Shown one piece after another: positions 36,501-49,258 of a stretch of DNA of 64,000 nucleotides. The notes below the pieces were generated by a model. That model was not told the DNA's origin, did no database searches, and saw only the letters and a list, made by a program, of their open reading frames with translations. Where the stretch lies: assembly GCF_003576645.1 (NCBI RefSeq), contig NC_044925.1, positions 204,083 to 268,082 of the forward strand, given 5' to 3'. This stretch comes from Ipomoea triloba. Lineage: Eukaryota > Streptophyta > Magnoliopsida > Solanales > Convolvulaceae. A program made the translations under genes and the position numbers. Within the stretch, counting starts at the first letter, position 1, and every line of letters starts with the position of its first letter.

Positions 36501-38494
36501 ATGGCTGCAGTAGGCGCTAGTCATGCAGTAGACTAGCGCCTAGCGCCTAGGCGGTCTAGGCGGAGACCTATAAAAACAAAAAAAAAAAATAGCGCATGTC
36601 TGTGGATGTATGTCATATATTATATTATATATATCTCTCTTACTTTTCTTATTCATATAAATAAATAAATTTAAATATATATAATATAATAAAAAAGTTA
36701 ACAAGATCGACTCACCCGAGTTAATTCGGCTAACCCAGCCGAGTTGGGCGAGTTAACTAGGCCGAATTCGGCCGAGTCGGCCGCCAACTTGGCCGATTCG
36801 GCCAAGTTAGGCGCTAGGCGGCCGCCTAGGGAGCAATTCGCCTGGGCCTAGGGGCGCCCTAGGCGGCCGATTTTTGCAAGAGTGAGAAAATGACACTGTA
36901 ATAGAAGACTCTTACTATAAAGTGCATGAGTAAATAAAAGTTCTAAAGAACTACATGCTTACCTTAAGAAGAGGAGGCAGCATCCATGACAGATGAGGAG
37001 CAATTGGGTGCAGAGAATCTGATATTTGCGAGCTTTGTGAATTTGTATTCCCTTTCCGAGTACCACTCCTTTTTAGAGCCTTTTCAAAAAACGTAACTGT
37101 GTGGAAAACAGACCACATAGCCGGTGTGTCTGCACACAATCGAACGAAACCTGCTGGGTCAGAGAGATATGCATCTTGCCATTCAGTTTGTGTCCACTGC
37201 TTGCTTAATGGTTCAAGCAACCACGCCAAAACTTCTCGCTGCTGTTCCACCCTGCATAAAATTAGAGAACGTGCAAAGCTAAGCAATCTATGACGCTGTG
37301 TAGATACACAATAAATTTAAGAAAGCAAGTTACCCAGCAGAAGACCCCATAACAAGAAATGCTTCTCCGAGAAGATTATGTTCCCCACGAAGTAAACGAC
37401 CTTCTTTCTGTAAATATGCCATTGTATCTGCAATTCCCTGTGATGGAATGTGGAAACAATTTTTAGGTTACAGCACAATCTTCATCAGTATGATAAGCAT
37501 TAATTCAGCAAAGTTCCCATAATTTAAAATGTACTACAGAATAGAACATTTTGAATTTTTTATCAGAACCACTGCACAGGAGAACACATAACTTCAAAAA
37601 GAGAATAGCATTAAGCTCCCATTCCAAGGACACATCTTCAACCAAAATATTCAAAAAACTGAAGATAACCTATCACCATAAAGAGAGGTGTGCACAGGAG
37701 AAGGAAACATAAACCAAGCAATTTACATAATTAAATTAAAAATAAATTCCTCCCTTGCAATACCAAGAACTAGAAATTGCAAGCAAAGATGAAAAAAAAA
37801 ACAAAAACAAAAACAAAACAAAAAACAAAAAACAAAACAAAACAAAACAAAACTAAGTCAAGCACAAATATCCTGTATCACGCAGGGATGATCTTCCACA
37901 ACCAACTTCAAGTAAATAAAGAAAGATAATAACACTTTAACACATCATTTCTATTTTTGAGATTCTCTCCTCTCATCTGTACATCTAAGGCGACTATAAT
38001 ACACAACAACCTAGCAATAAATTCACTGAGGCATAATTGCAATTCAATTCAATGCGGTCATTCCAACTAAAGGCAAAGTACAAGATTAAACAATGTGACT
38101 TAAAAACAATCTTCAATAAGCAAGTCCAAGTTCAATATAATTGTATAGATGCCACTGGAATTTTAAATTCTATGAAATTGAGGCAGTGTCGTGAAAGGCG
38201 CTAGGTGCCCATCGGGCAATTGATGGGCACCTAGCTCTTATTATAACCCTTAGGATTTACACTTTTAAGAGTTGTTTGGTTCACAGAATGGGACATTTTT
38301 TGTGAGATTTGGAAGTGGCAGAGGGTGAAAGGGGCGAAGGGCAAGTAGGTTTGATATTGCGATTTGGTTTCTGATTTTTGATTTGTTGTTGTGCAGCCTT
38401 GTCAAGCGATTTTAGGGTTGTTTGGCTCAAAACGACGCCGTTTTGAAAGAAACAACCCTTTAAAAAAAATAAAGTAAGAAAATCACCCAGTACC

Positions 38495-38525
<31 letters not shown>

Positions 38526-41500
38526 AAAAAGCAAGCCAATTGCCATTTATAGCCCTTAGGATTTACACTTTTAAGAGTTGTTTGGTTCACAGAATGGGAC
38601 ATTTTTTTGTGAGATTTGGAAGTGGCGGAGGGTGAAAGTGGCGAAGGGCAAGTAGGTTTGATATTGAGATTTGGTTTCTGATTTTTGATTTGTTGTTGTG
38701 CAGCCTTGTCAATCGATTTTAGGGTTGTTTCGCTCAAAACGGCGTCGTTTTGAAAGAAACAACCCTTTAAAAAAAATAAAGAAAGAAAATCGCCCAAGTA
38801 CGCAAACTTGGCCATCTGGCCAGCCTAGTCGGGCAGCCGACTAAAATAGCGATTATCGCCTATTTTGTTTCGGCCTGGAGGCACCTAGGCTGAGTTCTGC
38901 AACACTGAATTGAGGCAAGAAATATCAACAGAATGTTGCAAACATTTTCAGGGTTGGAAATCCAAATTGATTACCTAAACTCTTGGCAAATGGGAAATTT
39001 ACCAATTTAGAGATCTCAAGAATAAAACTACCATAGCATTGTTATTCTTAACCCCATTGTACGCTCATATCACGATAAACTTAATTAAAGTTAGTACCAA
39101 ATGACCTTATGAATTGCTACTTTACAGCTAATTATAAAAGGGAAAATAAGCATTACTTTCATGTGTGGAAGAATGCTGTGATCTGCTGCTTTGGCTATTC
39201 GGATAAAAGAGGTACAAATATGCAATCTTGCATGTCGTGCAGTACTTGTAGCAGGGTCCTGTCAAATAATTGGTCATCAGAACAGTAGTTCTATTTTCAG
39301 ATTGCAACTAACATTTTAACGTATATATTTAAAGCTAGGCACACATGTCAACCTTAACAACAAAGGGCAGAGCAGTCAAAAGCTCAAACAGTTTATTTAT
39401 GACACTGCCAACTGCATCGGGATAATACTTCAAAAAGGGCCCCAATGCTTCTAAAGAGTGCCCAATGGCTTCTACAAGTGTCGGTTCAGTCCATTTCAAA
39501 GAAAGAAGTTGCTGAAGTAGACCTTCAATTGAAAATTAAGCCAGTTATCAGCACAAAGACATTCATTAAAAGTTTCAGAAGTCTAAAAAGAAGTTGACAC
39601 AAAACCTTCAAATATTCCGCACAATGAATTTTGGACATCAGAACTTCTCCTCCCAAAATCATCAAAAACTGCATTTACAACATTTTCTAGAGCCAACTGC
39701 ATGCTTTCAAGAATAGCCAATTCCTGGATTAAATACAAATTAGTAGATATAAATAACATGCACACACACATAAAGTAAACCAATAATATTAATAATCCTA
39801 GTCCAAGGCTATCAATTATCATTTGAAATTGTTACTAAAGTAAAGAGAAGATTTCTAAATATGCTGTCTTATATTGTTTTATATTTTCATATATAAAAGA
39901 GAATACAAAGCCCTATAAATAGGTGCTAGAAGACTACAAATAGGAAACAGGTTTCCATATGCCTACCTACCTAAATCTCTAAGACTGCCTAATCTATAGA
40001 GATTCCATATATCAAATATATATTCCATAACAGAAACCAACCTGTGCGGGCACTGGGATAAGTAGCATGCTTTTTAGAATTGCCATTATTCTCTCAGAAA
40101 CCTTAGTGGCAGCTATAACGGGCTTGTCAGATGCAACAAAACGAATCAATTCCAACTGCATCAAGGATTGGAGATCAACCAAGTGAAATATAAGATATCA
40201 TGAAAGGTACAGGCCTAGAATGGGGGTGGGGGTGGGGGTGGGGGCTTGTTGGATATGGATATAAACATACCAGCCTAGAACGGTACTGGCCAAATTCTCC
40301 TTTTCCCTCAAAATCATCACTCCACAACTCTAATGCCGCAAGAGAGAATGAAGTTTGAGGATGAATCTTTTCCTTCCTGAGCAACCGTTGGAATGATATA
40401 TCCAATATAGAGCTACAAATTTCATCATTTACAAAAGTCAATTTTTTTTTCCTTTCTATGTCAACACCTTCTGATACTGCACCTGTGTTGTTAACAGAGC
40501 TTTCCCCAGATGCAATCTTTGGCTTGGAAAGCAAATCTCTCATTAGTGCCTATTATAGAAAGGAAGCATGACAAGAAGGTCAGAAGAAACATAGAAGTAA
40601 ATCAACAAATAGTCAAAATAGAGCGTTGAGATACATACCAGCCAAAAGAAAAGAGATTGATAATGAAGTCCAAACTTATAGTGTTGGAAAAATCCGAGCA
40701 TCTGAATCATTATTAAAGAAATAATATTCCATTAAAAAGGTTTATCAAATTCCATATTTACAACAAGAAAAAAATTTAAGCAAGAGTTAATATCAATTTT
40801 GGTCCCTCGATTACAGAGGCCCTTTCACTTAATATTCAGCCCAGTAGATAATATAAACTCTCAACCTACTAAGGTTTATGATATTAAAAAAAAATAAAAA
40901 TACATACACACAAAAGTGCATGCAACATACACACTAAGATTTAGCAGCATATAGATCTTAATTAACAATTAATCACCTGTTGAAGGTAAAATGAGAGAAT
41001 AGTTGTGTCATCACTAATACATTGTAAGTTCGAAGAACCCAACAACACCAAACTTTCACAGACACATTCAGCAAACTCGGATTCATTCTCATCAAAAATG
41101 GCACCAGCACTAGATTTCTGCAGCAACTCTCTGGAGATGTTCATTAAAATTTGAAAAATATTGCATATTGCAGAGTCAAACTCAGAAGTAGCATCACTAG
41201 GTCTTCTCCTGCAAATGAGAATTCACTGCTCATAATATTGTTTCCAAAAACTTGAATCTTCCCGCATAATATAATAATAGAACATCCAAACTGCATACCT
41301 TGAGGAGACAAGCTTGAAAAACTCACATGCATGGAGACGAAAGTCAGGAGAAGATAGTAAGAAACCGCAGCTGTTTGAGAAAGTGGTCAGAATTAAATGC
41401 TACACACTTCACAAATCATCAGGACAAGAAAATGACTCGGAAGGCATACCCATGAATTATTCCATGTTTTGCCAAATCAGGCAAGGGAGCCCACTCAGCA

Positions 41501-42073
41501 TATGCATTTACAGCATTTAAGGTAGCTGTTATTGTTGTTGCATGTAGTTTAGCCATGTCCAATTGTTGTCTTGCTGCTTCAGCCAGTGCAGCTCCAAAGT
41601 GTCTTTCTAGTAACTGTAAAAGAAAGAATTAATAATGAAACATAAGAATTGAACTTTACTATTAGTTCTAGCAAGCCACTTACAGTGTACAGTAAGGGAA
41701 AAATCTCAGGTAAAGATTCTGTAAGCCCACGTAGCAACATCCTACGCCTGTCACCTGAACCAAAAAATTTAATTAATTAATTAATTAACAATAATAATAG
41801 TAATAATAATTATATGTAAGGACTAAATAAATAAATAAACTTTTTAGAAATCAAATCATTCCTATATAGCACCATACATGAAATGCATATACCATTCCTT
41901 CTTCAATTTTCATAANAAAAAAAAAAAAAAAACAAAGAGAATATTTTTAAATGATTAACGTGCCCAGCTAGGCTAAAAACTCCAACTTCCTGCAATTTTT
42001 TTTCTTCTCCTACCTCCCCTCTCTCCCAAATCTTCACAAAAATCAGAAGGACAAAAAAAAAAAAAAAAAAAAA

Positions 42074-42117
<44 letters not shown>

Positions 42118-45100
42118 AAAAAGCAAGCCAATTGCCATTTATAGCCCTTAGGATTTACACTTTTAAGAGTTGTTTGGTTCACAGAATGGGACATTTTTTT
42201 GTGAGATTTGGAAGTGGCGGAGGGTGAAAGTGGCGAAGGGCAAGTAGGTTTGATATTGAGATTTGGTTTCTGATTTTTGATTTGTTGTTGTGCAGCCTTG
42301 TCAATCGATTTTAGGGTTGTTTCGCTCAAAACGGCGTCGTTTTGAAAGAAACAACCCTTTAAAAAAAATAAAGAAAGAAAATCGCCCAAGTACGCAAACT
42401 TGGCCATCTGGCCAGCCTAGTCGGGCAGCCGACTAAAATAGCGATTATCGCCTATTTTGTTTCGGCCTGGAGGCACCTAGGCTGAGTTCTGCAACACTGA
42501 ATTGAGGCAAGAAATATCAACAGAATGTTGCAAACATTTTCAGGGTTGGAAATCCAAATTGATTACCTAAACTCTTGGCAAATGGGAAATTTACCAATTT
42601 AGAGATCTCAAGAATAAAACTACCATAGCATTGTTATTCTTAACCCCATTGTACGCTCATATCACGATAAACTTAATTAAAGTTAGTACCAAATGACCTT
42701 ATGAATTGCTACTTTACAGCTAATTATAAAAGGGAAAATAAGCATTACTTTCATGTGTGGAAGAATGCTGTGATCTGCTGCTTTGGCTATTCGGATAAAA
42801 GAGGTACAAATATGCAATCTTGCATGTCGTGCAGTACTTGTAGCAGGGTCCTGTCAAATAATTGGTCATCAGAACAGTAGTTCTATTTTCAGATTGCAAC
42901 TAACATTTTAACGTATATATTTAAAGCTAGGCACACATGTCAACCTTAACAACAAAGGGCAGAGCAGTCAAAAGCTCAAACAGTTTATTTATGACACTGC
43001 CAACTGCATCGGGATAATACTTCAAAAAGGGCCCCAATGCTTCTAAAGAGTGCCCAATGGCTTCTACAAGTGTCGGTTCAGTCCATTTCAAAGAAAGAAG
43101 TTGCTGAAGTAGACCTTCAATTGAAAATTAAGCCAGTTATCAGCACAAAGACATTCATTAAAAGTTTCAGAAGTCTAAAAAGAAGTTGACACAAAACCTT
43201 CAAATATTCCGCACAATGAATTTTGGACATCAGAACTTCTCCTCCCAAAATCATCAAAAACTGCATTTACAACATTTTCTAGAGCCAACTGCATGCTTTC
43301 AAGAATAGCCAATTCCTGGATTAAATACAAATTAGTAGATATAAATAACATGCACACACACATAAAGTAAACCAATAATATTAATAATCCTAGTCCAAGG
43401 CTATCAATTATCATTTGAAATTGTTACTAAAGTAAAGAGAAGATTTCTAAATATGCTGTCTTATATTGTTTTATATTTTCATATATAAAAGAGAATACAA
43501 AGCCCTATAAATAGGTGCTAGAAGACTACAAATAGGAAACAGGTTTCCATATGCCTACCTACCTAAATCTCTAAGACTGCCTAATCTATAGAGATTCCAT
43601 ATATCAAATATATATTCCATAACAGAAACCAACCTGTGCGGGCACTGGGATAAGTAGCATGCTTTTTAGAATTGCCATTATTCTCTCAGAAACCTTAGTG
43701 GCAGCTATAACGGGCTTGTCAGATGCAACAAAACGAATCAATTCCAACTGCATCAAGGATTGGAGATCAACCAAGTGAAATATAAGATATCATGAAAGGT
43801 ACAGGCCTAGAATGGGGGTGGGGGTGGGGGTGGGGGCTTGTTGGATATGGATATAAACATACCAGCCTAGAACGGTACTGGCCAAATTCTCCTTTTCCCT
43901 CAAAATCATCACTCCACAACTCTAATGCCGCAAGAGAGAATGAAGTTTGAGGATGAATCTTTTCCTTCCTGAGCAACCGTTGGAATGATATATCCAATAT
44001 AGAGCTACAAATTTCATCATTTACAAAAGTCAATTTTTTTTTCCTTTCTATGTCAACACCTTCTGATACTGCACCTGTGTTGTTAACAGAGCTTTCCCCA
44101 GATGCAATCTTTGGCTTGGAAAGCAAATCTCTCATTAGTGCCTATTATAGAAAGGAAGCATGACAAGAAGGTCAGAAGAAACATAGAAGTAAATCAACAA
44201 ATAGTCAAAATAGAGCGTTGAGATACATACCAGCCAAAAGAAAAGAGATTGATAATGAAGTCCAAACTTATAGTGTTGGAAAAATCCGAGCATCTGAATC
44301 ATTATTAAAGAAATAATATTCCATTAAAAAGGTTTATCAAATTCCATATTTACAACAAGAAAAAAATTTAAGCAAGAGTTAATATCAATTTTGGTCCCTC
44401 GATTACAGAGGCCCTTTCACTTAATATTCAGCCCAGTAGATAATATAAACTCTCAACCTACTAAGGTTTATGATATTAAAAAAAAATAAAAATACATACA
44501 CACAAAAGTGCATGCAACATACACACTAAGATTTAGCAGCATATAGATCTTAATTAACAATTAATCACCTGTTGAAGGTAAAATGAGAGAATAGTTGTGT
44601 CATCACTAATACATTGTAAGTTCGAAGAACCCAACAACACCAAACTTTCACAGACACATTCAGCAAACTCGGATTCATTCTCATCAAAAATGGCACCAGC
44701 ACTAGATTTCTGCAGCAACTCTCTGGAGATGTTCATTAAAATTTGAAAAATATTGCATATTGCAGAGTCAAACTCAGAAGTAGCATCACTAGGTCTTCTC
44801 CTGCAAATGAGAATTCACTGCTCATAATATTGTTTCCAAAAACTTGAATCTTCCCGCATAATATAATAATAGAACATCCAAACTGCATACCTTGAGGAGA
44901 CAAGCTTGAAAAACTCACATGCATGGAGACGAAAGTCAGGAGAAGATAGTAAGAAACCGCAGCTGTTTGAGAAAGTGGTCAGAATTAAATGCTACACACT
45001 TCACAAATCATCAGGACAAGAAAATGACTCGGAAGGCATACCCATGAATTATTCCATGTTTTGCCAAATCAGGCAAGGGAGCCCACTCAGCATATGCATT

Positions 45101-48100
45101 TACAGCATTTAAGGTAGCTGTTATTGTTGTTGCATGTAGTTTAGCCATGTCCAATTGTTGTCTTGCTGCTTCAGCCAGTGCAGCTCCAAAGTGTCTTTCT
45201 AGTAACTGTAAAAGAAAGAATTAATAATGAAACATAAGAATTGAACTTTACTATTAGTTCTAGCAAGCCACTTACAGTGTACAGTAAGGGAAAAATCTCA
45301 GGTAAAGATTCTGTAAGCCCACGTAGCAACATCCTACGCCTGTCACCTGAACCAAAAAATTTAATTAATTAATTAATTAACAATAATAATAGTAATAATA
45401 ATTATATGTAAGGACTAAATAAATAAATAAACTTTTTAGAAATCAAATCATTCCTATATAGCACCATACATGAAATGCATATACCATTCCTTCTTCAATT
45501 TTCATAACATATAACTATATAAAAAGACAACTTTCAACAAACTGTTTTATTATACTACAACCCTCAACTTTCAACAAGTGTTTATCTGGCCAAACTTATT
45601 CTAGGGCTTATCTATTCTTCTAGAATCTGGGCAAAACACTAGAATTAGAAAAAGACTTTTGGAAGTAAATAAGAGGAAAATGCATCTTTTTCAAGAAGCT
45701 CAAGGTTTGAGGCCTTTAAAAAAGTAGATAAAAAACTACTTCTCAGGAAACAAAAGCTAGACCAAACAAGCACTAAAAAAACACAAAACCAACCAACCAA
45801 CCCTTATACCAGTGATTCCTAGGCCTCACTCTTGACCTTTATGGAAGTTGGGTAAGAAATTAAATAACATCAAGATTTATGCTGTACAATTAGACTTCAA
45901 GATACATGTAGATGCAAACTGCAATACTGCATTTCACTGCAATGCTTAACAGAGCATAGGTGGCATTAAAATAGATAAAAACACCTTCTAAATCTTCATT
46001 GTGAATAGTAATATCTTCGGGAAGCCACCTTAGCACCATTGAAACCAACTCTGCCTGGCATTGAAAGAAAATTCATCTTTAAGTGAATCCAAATTTAAGA
46101 AAATATGGAACCTAAACAAAGCATCAAACTACGAAAGGAAGAAATTTACATGTATAGGGCCCTTGTCTGAAAAAGATAGTAGTGATGGAAAGAGCTCCTT
46201 CCATAAACTTAAGCCTTCCCTCCTTAATATCTGTAGTGTAGTAACATAACGATACTAGAACTGCAAAAGCACCAAATAAAAACCCTAAAGACAAGTCAAA
46301 AGGGATAAGGGAAAACAACCTCAGCAACAAGAGCAGCAGTCTGGCTTTTCACAGCCCACTCTTCACAAGGATTTGCAATATCTGACATTAAATCAACAGC
46401 CACATTTGCAAAATTTCTTCGCTCAGTGGAGTTTAATTCATCCCACCGCAACCGCACTAGATTCTGTGAATAAGATGAAGACTCAATGATTGGTAGGAAG
46501 ACAGAGCAATTTAGATGTAGGTGTATAAGAGCTATGCAAATTCAGGTGTTAGATTACTCATTCTTTATTCTTGTAGAAAGATGGAAATATATATATTTGA
46601 GAACAATTTTACCAATTTTAAACAGGGCCAGCTATTTTATTTATAGGAAAATAATAGTTAATTAAAAAGCACCAAGGGGTGCAACCCCAAGTACATAGAA
46701 CTGCACATACAAAATAGACCAACTACAAAATTTGAAACCCAATAAAACCTTGTGAAGCAACATCCAGGGGCCCAAAACCTAAAGAGCCAATAGACCAGCT
46801 GTTGCATATATTTCTTTGCTGCATCTTTTCTGTTTTCTATCTTTCAAATATAAATTATCACCAATTGGGGGGAGGACGCATGTTTCTCTACTCTCCACTT
46901 AACCAAATTCTCAATTGGAACTCTTGCAAATAAATCACATTAGGAATTGTAATGACATAAACTTATTTTCTTGGGGGATTAAAACAACCAGTAAGAATAA
47001 GGAACAATATAATATGAATATTTAGCATAGTCTGACCTGGAGCATCTTAAAAGCTTGTAGTCGGATTGCAGAAGACCAATCTTTCCTCACTAAAATAAAT
47101 AATGTGCTTGCCAAAACACGTACATCCCCTGCTTTTACCTGGAAATATGTTGACATGGTACAGTTTGTATTAGAAATGTTAATGCATAACAAAAGACATA
47201 TGTCTAGCCCATTTGGTTGTAATTTTATACATTTAGCAACTTTTTATTGATATTTATTTATACAATAAAATGACTTAAGACATTGCAGATTAGAAATCCA
47301 GAATAACATTAATAGTTTATACTTGTTTCGCAACCAATACTTCACATCTTGAATGCCCTGGATCATAACTGATCATCATTATCCAAGCCTCGTACTGAAG
47401 CATATACTATCACATGACAACTTACTAGGGCTAAAATGTACCTCTATTCTCTATGAACCTAAAACTCCACTGAGACTTAAAAGTATACAAGACAAACACA
47501 TAGTACTTAAATTGCATACTGATGATGATGAAGTTCATAGAGAACAAAAAACCATATCCCCCACCCCCACCCCACCCCAAAAAAAAACGTCATTTATTTT
47601 CCATTTCTGCAGGCCTAAAGTCCTAAAACCATATGGAACTCTAGAGTGACCAAAAGCATATTGCAATATTGCATACCTTTAAATTTGACATGATCTTGCC
47701 ATATCATAAAGTTCCAAGCTTTGGCTAAAACTTCAATTAAATACTCCCATTTCCATCTCCTATTGGACCCCATATCATAAAGTTCCAAGCTTTGGCTAAA
47801 ACTTCAATTAAATACTCTCAATTCCAACTCCTATTGGACCAAATGAATCAAACTAGAAAGAGCACTCTTGTTTCCTCTTTTTCCTTATAGACCTAGAACT
47901 CCAGAAACCCTAGATTTTACAAGGAGAGCTTGTACCGATGAAGCATTAAAGCCTCACAGAAAAAAAGTAACTAGAATCTTAAATTATTCTAAACACCCAT
48001 GGCTTCAGTGTTTCTAAACTATGAGCCTAAAGCCTTACAAAATCCCAAAAACTCACATAATTAATTTCCCAGGTTTTCATTCTTTCATCAACTAGCTTAA

Positions 48101-48304
48101 AACTGTGCGCTAAAGAAATCAAATATTTAAATTATTATTACTATCTCAAAAAAAAAAAATTATTAAGAAAAATAATTTAAATATACATATACTTACGGAT
48201 TCGATATAATCATAAGCGGCTTTACGGGCGTCGGGAGAAGAGCTCCAGTCCAAAGCAGCGGCAATGGCGGCAGCCACATTGCTTGCTACTCCACTATCCT
48301 CCAT
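33570..48304 (-). CDS. HST: Exportin-5 orthologue HASTY
   Basis: An importin-beta family nuclear export receptor acting in microRNA biogenesis and developmental phase change in plants. About 22 exons are recognisable, from MEDSGVASNVAAAIAAALDW (48197-48304) through VKAGDVRVLASTLFILVRKD (47038-47140) and LVRLRWDELNSTERRNFANV (46320-46463). The 3' exons are at about 37333-37438, 36961-37252, 36178-36422, 34927-35432, 34525-34817, 34090-34273 and 33570-33650, ending MRPRNTTATQESKADGGEAI. The size fits the roughly 1200-residue family. The upstream in-frame TTG is not a start; ATG 48304 is used. A 3.4-kb block with ten middle exons (for example MSMQ-type ELAILESMQLALENVVNAVF) is present twice, at 38490-41915 and 42082-45507, so the assembled model would be wrong unless one copy is dropped. 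Introns hold two hAT-like elements, a hairpin MITE and a Helitron-like end. Confidence 0.96.
33763..33966. mobile_element. Hairpin MITE, copy 2 (last intron of HASTY)
   Basis: Left end TTGTGGACCAGGGTCCACAG and right end GGACCAGAGTCCACAGTACG form inverted ends. Inward, AGAATTTGACTTCATAATGT pairs with ACTTTATGAAGTCAAATTCT, and ATTCATGTTCATAATG with ATAATGAACATGAATT. The same family occurs at 27765-28018. It folds into one long hairpin and has no ORF. Confidence 0.78.
35573..36095 (+). mobile_element. Inverted-repeat element with Helitron-like 3' end
   Basis: TATGTATACAAATATACACC and GTTAGAAAATGCACAACAC near 35625-35665 are mirrored by GTGCATTTTCTAACATT and GTGTATATTTGTATACATAG near 35836-35874. 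This forms a large hairpin flanked by GTGCGGCCGCG-type GC-rich segments. At the right, CCGTGCAATGCATGGGCG followed by ATACTAGT (36067-36095) resembles the hairpin plus CTRRT terminus of Helitrons. Whether these are one element or two is unclear. Located in a HASTY intron. Confidence 0.55.
36492..36892. mobile_element. hAT-like nonautonomous element, GC-rich ends
   Basis: The 8-bp target duplication AGAAAATG lies at 36492-36499 and 36885-36892. The 385-bp insert begins CATGGCTGCAGTAGGCGCTAG and ends CGGCCGATTTTTGCAAGAGTG, giving short imperfect inverted ends. It is packed with GCGCCTAGGCGG palindromes and GCCGAGTT/GCCGATTC repeats around an AT-rich core. No ORF. Located in a HASTY intron. Confidence 0.65.
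37790..37853. repeat. (AAAAC)n simple repeat
   Basis: An A-rich tract of AAAAC/AAAC units lies inside a HASTY intron; it is low-complexity DNA. Confidence 0.85.
38184..38907. mobile_element. hAT-like nonautonomous element with internal duplication
   Basis: AATTGAGG at 38176-38183 recurs at 38908-38915, an 8-bp target duplication. The insert starts CAGTGTCGTGAAAGGCGCTAG and ends CACCTAGGCTGAGTTCTGCA followed by ACACTG, so the ends CAGTGT..ACACTG are inverted. Inside, a block of about 255 bp (from ATAACCCTTAGGATTTACAC) is present twice, at about 38243 and 38549. The two copies have mismatches and are separated by C and A homopolymers. GGTGCCCATCGGG resembles the GC-rich ends of the 36500 element. 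The right part is copied again at 42108-42500 by the assembly duplication. Confidence 0.75.
38490..41915 (-). repeat. False-duplication copy A within HASTY
   Basis: About 3.4 kb, starting in a C/A homopolymer and ending at the N at 41916. It is repeated at 42082-45507 with a constant shift of 3592, with the same exons, introns and microsatellites. It joins the HASTY 3' exons. Confidence 0.88.
41917..42081. other. Junction filler between the two HASTY copies
   Basis: An A run after the N is followed by about 130 bp of sequence found nowhere else in the window, then an A run and a long C run of more than 20 bases. It has the look of a poor-quality contig end rather than of genuine intron. Confidence 0.6.
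42082..45507 (-). repeat. False-duplication copy B within HASTY
   Basis: Second copy of 38490-41915. It continues at its right side into the HASTY 5' exons at 45986-48304. The two copies carry the same ten exons of the exportin middle region. Confidence 0.88.
47699..47841. repeat. 71-bp tandem repeat in HASTY intron 1
   Basis: The unit CCATATCATAAAGTTCCAAG and following bases occurs at 47699 and 47770, with a few differences at the distal end. It is a local duplication in the first intron. Confidence 0.85.
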
Positions 48305-49197
48305 CGTTTCTTTGTTGTTGCCTATGGAAGCTTGAACTTCTGAGTTTGGCAATCAAGCGATTGTTATGAGAATTCCTTACGCGATTTTGGGAGTGGATTT
48401 TGAGTTTGGGTTTCAGGGTTTCTCCTCGGGCGCAGTTTGGGTGGGGATGGAGTGCGGAGCAAGGGAGGGAGAGAAGGAGAGTGATAGCCTTTTGCTCTGT
48501 TTCGTGACTTCCTCTGACTGCTTTTTGTGTTACAAACCCGGACTCGAATCCTCCGCGAACACAACACTTGAAGCGTTTATGTAGTACTTTAGTCTATGAC
48601 TTTGTAGTTTGTACCTATGTTACTTTACTTCTCTATTGGAATTGAATTATTTTTTTTATTAAAAAAAAAAAAAAGGACTTGAATTGTTAAAAATGTAACG
48701 TGCATTTTGATTTATAATATGGTTTTATTTCAACAAATTACTTATCAATTGTCAAAAAAATTACACTGATGATCTTTATTCAAATACACTTATGAGTTTG
48801 TAATTGTTTGGTTTAGATACCCAATGACAAATAAGATCATCTAAAAGAATTACAACTTTTTTGTGGCCATGGGTGCCTTTAGATAATTAGATAGTCATAT
48901 ACTCATATACATAGTTTATGTAAATGTTTACAGTCATCCTTTGGTATGCGATATTTGTAATTAATTAATTAATTAATTAATATTTATTTATTGATAACGT
49001 AAATTATTTTTCGATCATATCAAAATAATTTACACTATTAAATTGAGGTGAGCATAACTATCGAAAAATTGACAAAACTGATAGTCGATAACCAAACTAA
49101 CCGATAAGTTCGGTTATTGGTTATAAGGCCAACAAAAAAAAAATCTAACTCAGTTATTTTTCGATTATGAAACTTTAATAATTGTGGTTACCGAATA

Positions 49198-49200
<3 letters not shown>
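48305..49200. promoter_or_regulatory. HASTY 5' flank
   Basis: The leader and promoter region of HASTY lies just upstream of ATG 48304. It has a moderately GC-rich first 250 bp, then AT-rich DNA with an (ATTA)n repeat at about 48958-48982. No TATA box could be fixed. Confidence 0.4.
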
Positions 49201-49202
<2 letters not shown>

Positions 49203-49232
<30 letters not shown>

Positions 49233-49258
49233 GTGTGTGTGTGTGTGGTTATCCTACG
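49203..49258. repeat. (TA)n(GT)n microsatellite
   Basis: A compound dinucleotide repeat of TA then GT units at the left edge of the CTTAAGGTGCGT-motif region. Confidence 0.9.

Noticed and set aside
38281..38815. ORFs with Gly runs (GGGGGG) in the HASTY intron
   Set aside because: They arise from C homopolymers inside a nonautonomous transposon.
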